Shown one piece after another: positions 1 to 10,400 of a stretch of 64,000 nt of DNA (the first letter of the stretch is position 1; the number at the start of each line of letters is the position of its first letter). Location of the stretch: positions 1-64,000 of the forward strand of contig WRAQ01000007.1 in assembly GCA_009780115.1 (NCBI GenBank), given 5' to 3'. Origin of the DNA: Lachnospiraceae bacterium. Lineage in GTDB: Bacteria; Bacillota; Clostridia; Lachnospirales; Lachnospiraceae. A model generated the notes under the pieces. That model saw only the letters and a program-made list of their open reading frames with translations, was not told the DNA's origin and did no database searches. The position numbers were made by a program, and so were the translations under genes.

Positions 1-3000
1 AAGATGAAATATTATGTCATATTGCTTATACTTTGCAGACCGGGAGAGAAGAGAGGCCTTACCGTCTGGCGATGATTACCGGGGACTTAAGCAGCCTTAA
101 GCAGCAGTTATCCGGGTTTATCAGTAATAAAAATGATTCAAATAATACTTTTGCCTGTAAAATAAAGGATGAAGAGGATATTTCGGTAAAGGATGAGAAA
201 GCAAACGAGATTACGAAAAGCTTAATTAAGGAAAAAAACCATCACCGGCTTGCGCAGTTATGGACAGGGGGGATGCCGGTAGACTGGAATCTTTTATATC
301 GGGAAAAGCCTGTACGGGTACCTTTACCTACATATCCTTTCCGGAAAGATTCTTATTGGTTAAGCGATGATAATTCTACAGCGGTTTCGGATAAAAATTT
401 ATCCAATTTGAAGGTGATGTTATATGAGAAAGTCTTATCAACCAATGATTTTTTTATCAAAGACCATGTGATAGATGATCAATTTATATTACCGGGAGTT
501 GTTTGTCTTGAAATGGCCTGGAATACTGCCGAGTTGGCCTCTTACGGAGGAATAGCCGGGTATCTTGAGAATATTGTCTGGAAACAGCCGGTTGCCTTTT
601 CCCAAGGGGAATATCCGGTAAAGATTGCCCTAGAGAAAAAGAAAGGCAACTTTATAGCTAAAATTCTATCAGACGGGGGTATGGAGCATTTTCAATGTAG
701 TGTTGGTTATGATAATATTGCAAAAAGAGACCCGATCCCCCATATGGTAATCAAAAAATTAAGTGAAAATATGACGGATTCGGCTTCTTTCTATCTGGAT
801 TTTGCAAAAAAAGGACTGAAGCTTGGGGCAGGCCTTAAGGCGGTAAAAGTTCTTTCCGGGGATGAGTCAGGATTATTGATGAAATATGAAGTTCCTGCTC
901 AACAGCAAGAAGATTTTGATAAATATATTTTGCACCCAAGTATTATGGATGCCGCGATAACTTCACCAAAAGGATTGCTTGAGGCGGATGATGGCAGGCT
1001 TTATATTCCATTCTCAATCGACAGGGTCATTATATATCAGAAACTGATTCCGGAGGGTTATATCTATACAAGGACAGCATCCGGGGGAAAAGATAGCCTT
1101 TCTTCCATTCAAAAATATGATATCGCAATTCTGGATTTTTCAGGAAATGTTCTGGTGGAAATCAAAGGATTGCTTCCAAGAATATACCGACCGCATATAC
1201 TCTCAAAAATAGATAAACAAAATAATATCCATATGGTTCAAATGCAATTAATAAGCAAAGATTTAGTAAGCAAAATAAATAGCAGACAGCATGATACCGT
1301 TATATTAACTAAGGATGATTATCAGGAATATTTGGAGCATTTAAATGAGGGCCCTGTTTCAATTGTATTTTTGATGAAAGAAAGCAAAGACGAAGAATCT
1401 ATAAAAAAACGTTATGCAATTTTGCGGCCGTTATATGAAATTTATCAAAATGTTATAGAAAAAAATATCGTGGCTGAAATTCTGCTGGTAAATGAAATAG
1501 ATAGTGAACTTATTGGGATAAATCAAGGAATAGATGGATTTATTCAATCGGTGAATAAGGAAAATTCCCGAATTCGTTCCAAGATTTTGCATATTGCTGA
1601 AACAAATGGATTAGAAGCAGCGTTTAGTGAGCTTGAGGAAAAACGGTGGGAACATCAGATTATTTACTGGAAAGGGAAGCAGAGATTTGTCCGTCAATAT
1701 CAGATAGATAACATAATAGGACACGAAAAATCATCATTTTCTATCAATAAAGGAAAGAATTATTTCATATCCGGCGGCCTTGGGAAATTAGGGAAATCAC
1801 TGTCTGAATATATCGCAAGTAAGGGCGGGAATTTAATACTCACGGGCAAAAATAAGCTTGAAAGCGTTAAAGAAGCTTTTTTGAATCATTTAAGAGGTTA
1901 TGGAGTAGCGGCAGATTATTATTCCTGTGATATGGCTGATTGGAATAGTATAAATCACCTATTTCATGAACTTAAGGGAAAGGGAAAGGTTATTCATGGC
2001 ATTTGCCATCTTGCAGGTACTACGGAAGATAAAATGCTCATTAACAAAACATATGATGATATGGAAAGAGTTATTAGATGCAAAACGGATGGGGCTTATT
2101 ATCTGGATAAGGCTTCCGTTGGAGAACCATTAGAGTTTTTTCTGCTATATTCTTCGATTACCGGTATTGTCGGAAATTATGGGCAATGCGACTACGCGTA
2201 TGCCAATGGGGCTTTGGATGAGTTTGCCGCCAAACGTAATAAGCAAATTGAAAGAAATCTGCGAAAGGGCAAAACCATAGCTGTATCCTGGACTTTGTGG
2301 GAAGACAGTGGCGTAAGGATAGCAGAATCTTCAAAGAAGTACTTGGAAAGTTTCTTTGGCATGATGCCAATAAAGCCAGAGGAAGGAGTAAATACGCTAA
2401 TTAAGGCTTTTGATACCGGGGCAAATCATGTGATTATTATGAAAGGAGAAAAAGAAGATTTAAAAAAATTATTTATCGAATCTTTGGAGAAGCCGGATAA
2501 TTCAAAGCCGAATGAAAATATTGAAAACAAAGCTGCCAATTCAGATATTAAGATAAAAGCTGCCGGTTTTTACCGGGCTTTGGAAGAAATCATCTGTTCG
2601 GTTGTGAAGCGAAAAGATTCTATTGACGGCAATAAAGATTTAAGCATTTATGGATTTGATTCAATCACTTATTCAGAACTGGCCGACCAATTAAATAATC
2701 GCTATGAATTTAATCTGTCACCGGCATTTTTCTTTGAATATCCTACTTTGAAAGCCATATATCGTTATTTGCTTGATACATATAAAAATGAAATTATTGA
2801 GTCGCACAGCATTTTAAATGAGGTTAATGAAAAAGATAAACTTATAGAGCCGGTGCCGGAAAAGTTTGTTTCAGCGCAGGATGATGAGGTAGCCATTATC
2901 GGAATTAGCTGTATTATGCCCGGTTCAGAGGATACCCAGGATTATTTTAATCATTTGCTTAAGGGGGATGACATGATTTGCGTTGTCCCGAATGATAGAT

Positions 3001-6000
3001 GGGATTGGGAAAAATATTATGGTGATGACCGTGAAGAAGATAATAAAACAAAGATAAAATGGGGAGGATTTATTGATGGTATACAGAATTTTGATGCAAA
3101 ATTTTTTAATATAAGTCCCAAGGAAGCATTATTAATGGATCCGCAGCATCGCTTATTTATCCAATGTGTATGGAATGCAATAGAGGATGGGGGATATAAT
3201 GCTGAAGAGTTAAGAGGAAGTGATACTGGAATTTTTGTTGGGATAAGTGGATGGGACTATAATGAGGTACTTCGGGAAAGCTCCAATAAAGTGGAAGCCT
3301 TGTCTGTAATTGGAATAGCACATTCTGTTTTACCTAATCGCATTTCTTATCTAATGGATTGGCATGGCCCTAGCGAACCAGTAGATACTGCATGTTCCAG
3401 CTCTCTTGTTGCTGTACACAAAGCAGTAGAACAAATCAGGGCAAATAAATGTGAATATGCCGTTGCGGGTGGAGTGAACCTTATGCTGACCCCAACCGTT
3501 ACGATATCTTTTGGTAAAGCAGGTATGCTTAGCTCCAGCGGGCAATGCAGGACATTTGACCAGGATGCAGACGGTTATGTAAGAGGGGAAGGTGTGGGCG
3601 CCATCCTCCTGAAAAAATATTCTAAGGCCGTCCAGGATAAAGACTACATTTATGCAGTTATAAAAGGAAGTGCCATAAATCATGGCGGGCAGGTAAATTC
3701 TTTTACTGTGCCCAATCCCAATGCCCAGGCCGAAGTCATCGTGAAGGCATGGGAAAATGCCAATATCAAAGCTGATACCGTCTCTTACATTGAAGCACAT
3801 GGTACCGGCACAAAATTGGGTGACCCGGTAGAGATTCAGGGTATAAAAAAAGCATATGCAACTGCCGGCATCCGGAATTTTGATGACAAATTCTGTGGGA
3901 TTGGCAGTGTAAAGAGTAATATCGGGCATTTGGAAGCAGCGGCAGGTATTGCGGGAATTATCAAAGTAATAAAAGCCCTCGATGCGAAAATAATACCCCC
4001 TTCGATACATTTTAAAACTTTAAACCCCCATATCAGGATGGAACAGACCCCTTTATATATGATATCAGATCAAGCTAAAGAATGGCCGGAGCGGCGGGAT
4101 ACAGAAGGCAACCTTATCCCGAAAAGAGCCGGGGTCAGTGCATTTGGTTTTGGCGGTGTTAATGCCCATGTGATTTTGGAGGAAGCACCGGAAAGAGAAA
4201 TACATCTCAATGAGGTAAAACAATATCCTTTTGTAATATCTGCCAAAAATGAGGGGCAGCTCAATATATATATCAAGAAAATGATTGCTTTTTTATCAGA
4301 TAAAGGAAAAGAAATCTGCTTCCGGGATATTACATATACCTTGCTAACCGGCAGGGAGAGCATGGATTGCCGGGTGGGATTTTATGCCGATAGCAGTAGC
4401 CAGGCAATTTCCATATTGGAAAATCACCTTGAAAATGATAGCGATAACCTAAAGGGCTTTTATGATAATCATAAGGATTTAAGTACCTTGCTTGATTGTT
4501 TTTCAGATAAGGCAGTCAGGGTACCCCTTCCCGGTTATCCTTTTGCAAAAAAACGGCATTGGGTGCAGAAGCTAAAGCTCGCTTGCGAGATTAAGAAGAC
4601 TAATTACCCAGAGGAAGATTTTCCGGAAATAACCGCGATGGTTTATACCGTGAAATGGGAGCAAGAAGACATTACCCCTATATTTAATGATTCTGATTCT
4701 ATAGTCATAGTCACAGGGCGGCGGGGGAAAAATCTGGCCGGACAAATAGTTGATTTTTATCAGAATAAATATGGCATTAAAACAACACATGTAATAGAAA
4801 CCAAGGAGTTAGACGGCAATGAGGACAAAATTCATGCTGCGGGCCATATTTATTTTCTTGGAGGTTTACAAGAAGAAACAGAAATAACTGACTCGAATAT
4901 TTTAGAAGCGTGTGGTGAAGAAAGAATTTATGCATTATTTAGATTGCTTAAAGTAATTGATAAAAACAAAGAGGGATATAAGAAGCTGAACATTACTGTA
5001 ATAACAGAAAATGTATGCCGGGTTGGGGGAAATGAAAAATTAAGCCCCGCAGGAGGTACCCTGTTTGGTTTCCTTAATTCGGCAATAAAAGAATATCCTT
5101 TTATAAATGCTGTATGTATTGATATAGCTCACTCACAAGAGGAAGTTTATATTGTTGAAAAGATATGTACAGAGCAGTGCACAAAGGAACTTAAATATAC
5201 GGCTTACCGGAACCGGTCAAGATATGTACGAAGCATCAATCCGGCTGTCCTTAAGAAAGCCCCCTCTGCTTTCCGGGAAAATGGGGTATATGTCATCCTT
5301 GGAGGAATGGGCGGTATCGGTTGGGAAATCAGTAAATATCTTGCCGGGAAGTATCAGGCCAATATAGCTGTAATTGGCAGAAGTTCCAATATTCAAGAGA
5401 AGATAAGTGATAGGCAACGGGAAATCCAAGATTTGGGGGGAAGGTTTTACTACGTACCGGCAGATGCCGGAAAGATTGAGGAAATGAAAGAGGCAGTAGT
5501 TGAAATAGGCAGAGAGTTTGGCCATATTCACGGTGTAATTCATTCAGCCATTATTTTGAATAATAAGCTGATAGCCAATATGGAAAGGGAAGATATGGAT
5601 GCCGCAATGTGGCCTAAACTAAATGGAAGTATTGGGCTTTATCAAGCATTTAAAGGAAAAGAACTTGATTTCATGTTGTTTTTGTCCTCCGCACAATCTT
5701 TTACCGGAATGAAAGGACAAAGCAATTATTCGGCAGCATGCACCTTCAAAGATGCTTATGGAAGTTATATTAACGGCCGGGAAAATTGGAATGTTCGAAT
5801 TATCAACTGGGGATACTGGGGTAGCACCGGTATTGTTTCGGCCAAAAAATTTAAGCGGCAGATGATGGAACAGGGAATAAAATCGATTGAGCCGGAAGAG
5901 GGAATGGCATGTATGGAAGCGGTTCTTGCCAACTCATTAGAACAGGTTATTGTATGGAAAGGCAAATCTCAAGCACCTAAAACCATAAGCGCGATAAACG

Positions 6001-7478
6001 GCCAATCGATTAATAATATAGAGGCATATGAGGCACTGGAATATTACAGCCGCTATCAGCTTCTTAAGTACTTTCAAGGACAGGGTTTGCTTCTCCGGCA
6101 AGATGAAATAATCAGTATCGATGAAATGATGAATCTCATGTGTATTGTTCCAAGACACAAGCAGCTTTTTAAGGAGTTGCTTGAAATCCTGCACCGGGCA
6201 GGATATATAGAAATAGTGGGACAAGAGGTTAGCCCTACGGATAATATATATTCAGGATTAATCGGAAATAAGATGGATGAAGTAACGATAAAAGACCATT
6301 TAACCCTGCTTAATACTTGTCTGGAGCATTATTACAATATCCTTAACGGCAATATTGAAGCGACTAATATTATCTTCCCTAATGGCAGTATGGAGTTGGT
6401 TGGAAAGATATATAAAGGTAATCCCCTTTCAGATTTTTATAACGCTATCGTAAGTGAAAAGATAGTTGAATATGTTAAAAATAAGAAAAAGCAGGGCCAA
6501 AAGGATAAAATTCGAATCCTGGAGATAGGTGCCGGTACCGGCGGGACCAGTGAAAGTGCATTAAAGGGATTAAAAGAGTATGCTGATTTCATTCATTATG
6601 ATTATACGGATATCTCGGAAAGTTTCTTAAAATACGGAAAGAGGATGTTTGGTAGTGAGTATCCATTTATCGGGTTTAAAAAATTAGACGTAATGGAAGA
6701 TAACAATGAGGAGTATGGTATATATGATATTGCTTTTGGGTCAAATGTGCTTCATGCAACAGCCAATATCGATACAGCCCTTAAAAATATATCTAAAAAA
6801 TTAAAAGATAACGGCATACTAATAGTGAACGAAATGGTAAAAAAAGAAGAGTATGTTACCATGATTTTTGGCTTATTAGATGGCTGGTGGCTGTATGAAG
6901 ACCCGGAAAACCGTATCCCCGGCAGCCCCTTATTGAGCAATGAAAAGTGGAAAGAGGCTTTCCGGAGAAATGGATATTCACAGGTGGATGGAATCAATAA
7001 GGGAGAAATGGAAATAATGCCTCAGAATGTTTTTGTTGCCGTTTGTGGCAGCGAGGTTCTTAAGCCAAAGGATAAAGATAAGAAAAAGGGAATTATGGGA
7101 CAGGTAAAACAATGCCTGGTAGAAGTTCTTGGGGTAGATGAAAAGGAGCTTGAATTAGATATACCGTTTGTAGACCTAGGAATCGACTCAATATTGAGTA
7201 TTGAGTTTATCGAAATGATTAACCGGCGTATGAACATAAAGCTGCGGCCGACAGAATTATATACTTCTCCAAATCTTTTAGCGCTAACGGATAAAATAAA
7301 TGAAATCTATGGGATAGAACAAGAGGAGCTGCTGGAAGATAGGCAGTACATTGAAAAAACAGTACAGGACATAACAATACAGGAAGCGGATCTTGATAAT
7401 CTTGAGGAAGCCCAATTGTTGTCAGTATTAAGCCAGTTATATAATGGCACGGCAAAATTGGAGCTGGATGGAGAATAA
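1..7478 (+). CDS. trans-AT polyketide synthase, 5' end outside window ([KS]-DH-KR-ACP / KS-KR-cMT-ACP)
   Basis: The reading frame is open from base 3, so the gene is cut by the window edge. It opens in the linker after a KS whose body lies upstream. Residue numbers count from the TTG codon at base 33. The DH (about 125-400) has H145 in an HxxxDxxxxP motif and a DxxxT second motif near D306, so it may be weak or inactive. The KR (about 480-830) has GGLGKLG and Y721; ACP S877 lies in GFDS. A complete KS follows (about 950-1390) with C1121 in TACSSS, H1256 in EAHGTGT and H1299 in NIGH. A second KR follows (GGMGGIG near 1757, Y1899), then a C-methyltransferase (EIGAGTGGT near 2164) and an ACP with S2386 in GIDS. 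There is no AT domain, so extender units must be loaded in trans. The second module should give an alpha-methyl-beta-hydroxy unit. The acidic helical C-terminus is a likely docking region for the next protein. Confidence 0.95.
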   Translation, partial: DEILCHIAYTLQTGREERPYRLAMITGDLSSLKQQLSGFISNKNDSNNTFACKIKDEEDISVKDEKANEITKSLIKEKNHHRLAQLWTGGMPVDWNLLYREKPVRVPLPTYPFRKDSYWLSDDNSTAVSDKNLSNLKVMLYEKVLSTNDFFIKDHVIDDQFILPGVVCLEMAWNTAELASYGGIAGYLENIVWKQPVAFSQGEYPVKIALEKKKGNFIAKILSDGGMEHFQCSVGYDNIAKRDPIPHMVIKKLSENMTDSASFYLDFAKKGLKLGAGLKAVKVLSGDESGLLMKYEVPAQQQEDFDKYILHPSIMDAAITSPKGLLEADDGRLYIPFSIDRVIIYQKLIPEGYIYTRTASGGKDSLSSIQKYDIAILDFSGNVLVEIKGLLPRIYRPHILSKIDKQNNIHMVQMQLISKDLVSKINSRQHDTVILTKDDYQEYLEHLNEGPVSIVFLMKESKDEESIKKRYAILRPLYEIYQNVIEKNIVAEILLVNEIDSELIGINQGIDGFIQSVNKENSRIRSKILHIAETNGLEAAFSELEEKRWEHQIIYWKGKQRFVRQYQIDNIIGHEKSSFSINKGKNYFISGGLGKLGKSLSEYIASKGGNLILTGKNKLESVKEAFLNHLRGYGVAADYYSCDMADWNSINHLFHELKGKGKVIHGICHLAGTTEDKMLINKTYDDMERVIRCKTDGAYYLDKASVGEPLEFFLLYSSITGIVGNYGQCDYAYANGALDEFAAKRNKQIERNLRKGKTIAVSWTLWEDSGVRIAESSKKYLESFFGMMPIKPEEGVNTLIKAFDTGANHVIIMKGEKEDLKKLFIESLEKPDNSKPNENIENKAANSDIKIKAAGFYRALEEIICSVVKRKDSIDGNKDLSIYGFDSITYSELADQLNNRYEFNLSPAFFFEYPTLKAIYRYLLDTYKNEIIESHSILNEVNEKDKLIEPVPEKFVSAQDDEVAIIGISCIMPGSEDTQDYFNHLLKGDDMICVVPNDRWDWEKYYGDDREEDNKTKIKWGGFIDGIQNFDAKFFNISPKEALLMDPQHRLFIQCVWNAIEDGGYNAEELRGSDTGIFVGISGWDYNEVLRESSNKVEALSVIGIAHSVLPNRISYLMDWHGPSEPVDTACSSSLVAVHKAVEQIRANKCEYAVAGGVNLMLTPTVTISFGKAGMLSSSGQCRTFDQDADGYVRGEGVGAILLKKYSKAVQDKDYIYAVIKGSAINHGGQVNSFTVPNPNAQAEVIVKAWENANIKADTVSYIEAHGTGTKLGDPVEIQGIKKAYATAGIRNFDDKFCGIGSVKSNIGHLEAAAGIAGIIKVIKALDAKIIPPSIHFKTLNPHIRMEQTPLYMISDQAKEWPERRDTEGNLIPKRAGVSAFGFGGVNAHVILEEAPEREIHLNEVKQYPFVISAKNEGQLNIYIKKMIAFLSDKGKEICFRDITYTLLTGRESMDCRVGFYADSSSQAISILENHLENDSDNLKGFYDNHKDLSTLLDCFSDKAVRVPLPGYPFAKKRHWVQKLKLACEIKKTNYPEEDFPEITAMVYTVKWEQEDITPIFNDSDSIVIVTGRRGKNLAGQIVDFYQNKYGIKTTHVIETKELDGNEDKIHAAGHIYFLGGLQEETEITDSNILEACGEERIYALFRLLKVIDKNKEGYKKLNITVITENVCRVGGNEKLSPAGGTLFGFLNSAIKEYPFINAVCIDIAHSQEEVYIVEKICTEQCTKELKYTAYRNRSRYVRSINPAVLKKAPSAFRENGVYVILGGMGGIGWEISKYLAGKYQANIAVIGRSSNIQEKISDRQREIQDLGGRFYYVPADAGKIEEMKEAVVEIGREFGHIHGVIHSAIILNNKLIANMEREDMDAAMWPKLNGSIGLYQAFKGKELDFMLFLSSAQSFTGMKGQSNYSAACTFKDAYGSYINGRENWNVRIINWGYWGSTGIVSAKKFKRQMMEQGIKSIEPEEGMACMEAVLANSLEQVIVWKGKSQAPKTISAINGQSINNIEAYEALEYYSRYQLLKYFQGQGLLLRQDEIISIDEMMNLMCIVPRHKQLFKELLEILHRAGYIEIVGQEVSPTDNIYSGLIGNKMDEVTIKDHLTLLNTCLEHYYNILNGNIEATNIIFPNGSMELVGKIYKGNPLSDFYNAIVSEKIVEYVKNKKKQGQKDKIRILEIGAGTGGTSESALKGLKEYADFIHYDYTDISESFLKYGKRMFGSEYPFIGFKKLDVMEDNNEEYGIYDIAFGSNVLHATANIDTALKNISKKLKDNGILIVNEMVKKEEYVTMIFGLLDGWWLYEDPENRIPGSPLLSNEKWKEAFRRNGYSQVDGINKGEMEIMPQNVFVAVCGSEVLKPKDKDKKKGIMGQVKQCLVEVLGVDEKELELDIPFVDLGIDSILSIEFIEMINRRMNIKLRPTELYTSPNLLALTDKINEIYGIEQEELLEDRQYIEKTVQDITIQEADLDNLEEAQLLSVLSQLYNGTAKLELDGE

Positions 7479-7482
7479 GCTT

Positions 7483-10400
7483 ATGAAAACAAATAAAGTT
7501 ACTAAATCAGATATTTATAAAATGCTGAAAGATCAGGACATTAAGCCGCAGGCAGCGGTTCAATTGCTTAATTCGATCCCGTTTGATTCCGAAGAAGAAG
7601 CGATTGCGGTTATCGGGATATCCGGACAGTTCCCCGAGGCTGCTAACGTAGAGGAATACTGGAAAAACCTGATGGATGCAAAAGATTGCATTAAAGAAAT
7701 ACCATCGGAGAGATGGGAATGTGAGGGTTTCTATCATCCGGATCCTTCTGTCCCTAATATGAGCACTAGTAAATGGGGTGGTTTTATCAAAGGATATGAC
7801 CAATTTGACCCCCTGTTTTTCCAAATTTCGCCTAAAGAAGCGGAATTTATGGATCCCCAACAAAGATTATTTTTAATGGAAGCATGGAAAGTATTGGAGG
7901 ATGCCGGTTACTCAAAAGAAAAGCTGGATGGAAAAAAATGCGGCGTTTTTGTTGGCTATGGGGGTGGCGATTATACCAACTTGATACGGGAGGCAGGATG
8001 TGATGCCGATGCTTATCAGTTCATGGGCAATTCCGGGGCAATTCTGGCAAGCAGGATTTCCTATTTCCTAAATTTGAAGGGGCCGGCAGTATCGCTGGAT
8101 ACGGCTTGTTCCTCATCATTATTTACAATATATGCGGCAATGGAAAGTATCAGGAATGATTCTTGCGATATCGCAATTGCCGGGGGGGTAATGATGTTTA
8201 CAACCGGCGATTATTATCTGATGTCAAGTAAGGCCAACATGCTTGCCGCGGGGGGGGCTTGCCGTACTTTTGATAAAGATGCGGATGGTTTTACACCCGG
8301 TGAAGCTGTTGCTTGCGTAGTTTTGAAACCATATAAAAAAGCGATAGCAGATCAGGATCATATTTACGGGGTAATCATTGGAATGGGAGTCAACCAAGAT
8401 GGAAAAACCAATGGCATCACAGCCCCTAATAGTGCATCACAACAAAAATTAATTAATGAAGTATATGATAAACACAAAATTAACCCTGAGACAATCGGAT
8501 ATATGGAAGCCCATGGGACCGGGACGATATTAGGAGACCCCATCGAAATATTTGCCCTCACCGATGCATATCGGAAATATACCTCAAAAAAGCAATATTG
8601 CCCGATTGGTTCAGTTAAAACTAATATTGGCCATACCCTTGTTGCATCAGGCATTTGTAGTATGATTAAGGTTTTGTTATGCTTAAAAAATCAAATGCTG
8701 GTTCCGTCAATTCATTATCTGGAAAACAACCCGAATATAGACTTTGAAAACAGCCCTTTTTATGTAAATACGCAGCTTAAGGATTGGGAAGCCATAGAAG
8801 AAGCACCGCTAAGGGCGGCAATTAGTGCCTTTGGTTTTTCAGGTACCAATTGCCATATGGTACTGGAAGGGCATAAAGTACAAAAAGCTCAATTTCGTCA
8901 TCAGGATGAGTATTATTTATTCCCGGTTTCCGGACATAGTATGGAATCCCTTGGGTCAATGTGCAAAAAATATTATGAATATATACTGAAAGCGGGACAG
9001 GATTTTGATTATACCAGTTTTGGCTTCTCTTTGGCATTTACGAGGCAGCATCACCGGGAAAGGATTGCGATATTGGCAAAAACCCGGGATATGTTACTGA
9101 AAAACCTTCTTGATTATATCAAAGGGATAGTGGCCGACGGGGTGCTGACAAAAAATTCCATAATTGCTGCAACAGAAGAGGATTTAAAGGTTATATATGA
9201 TTTAGGTACGGCTTATGTAAGGGGAGAGAATATTATGTGGGAAAAGTTGTATAAGGGCAGCTTCCAAAAACTGTTTCTTCCTTCCTATGAATTTTCTACA
9301 AAAAGATACTGGATTGGCGATTTCAGAAATATCCGGAAGGATTTAGATGTACAAGCAGGCAGGTTACACCCAATTGTAGCTGAAAACATATCGGATCTTG
9401 CAAGTGAAAGATTTTTAATCCGGTGTACAACAACAGATTTTTTTGTCAGGGATCATATGGTTTCGGGTAAATATATTATCCCCGGTGTAGTCTTTTTAGA
9501 GGCGGCTTATTTTGGCGGCCTAAAGGCATGCGGAGATACTTTTTATACCATAAAAAACATGATGTGGCTTAAGATGGCCGAAGTGAAATCAGCAGTGGAA
9601 ATGGTCGCCCAATATACTCCTTCTGATACAGGGGTAAAGGTGGAATTTTTTGAGTGGGAGGGGCAGGAAGCCGGTGACAGGATTGCAAAATGCGAGCTGG
9701 TATACGGCAAGCCGGAAAAACAACCGGAGCAGATAGATATAGTTGGCATGAAAGCTGACCAAAAGCTAATTGAAAGAGAGCAATGCTACCGTATATTTAA
9801 TCAGGTAGGTTTTACTTATGGGACAAGCTTTCAGGTGATACAGGAACTTTATTATGATGAAAGTTGTACAATAGCGCGGCTTAAACTATCGGATATCAAG
9901 GAAAGCCATGATTTGTCTTTTATCATGAATCCGGCACTAATGGATGGTGCCTTACAAGCTGTCATTGCTTTTATGGCATATCTTAACCCGGAAATTCAAA
10001 GCTCATATGTACCTTTTTACTTAAAAAAGCTGCAAGTATATGACAGACTCCCAGAGGAATGTTTTATCATTGCGAAAATTGATAAAGATTTAAGTGGTGA
10101 CGGAAACAAAAAATTCCATATCTCAATATGCTGCCCGGAGGGCGTGGTGCTTATTTTGATGGAAGATTTTTTGGCACGGGAATTACCGGTAAATGAACCA
10201 AAAACAATATTTCTGGAACAGAGATGGAACCGTAAGGATATAAAGAATGAATATTCACTTGAAAAAATAACGGCTATTTATGATGAAATTGATGCCGGAA
10301 TATTAACAGATAATGGCTTCTCAGCCTACAAATTTGATGATTTAAAGGATATTGAAGACTCCTTGGAAATAGATAAAAATGTGGTTATTTTTTGTCCCCG

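Noticed and set aside
3351-4010. Long minus-strand reading frame inside the PKS (219 codons)
   Set aside because: It is a shadow of the strongly coding KS region, with no domain or plausible composition.
7444-7482. Earlier ATG at 7444 as start of the large PKS
   Set aside because: It lies inside the end of the preceding gene and lacks a ribosome binding site; 7483 has GGAG at good spacing.
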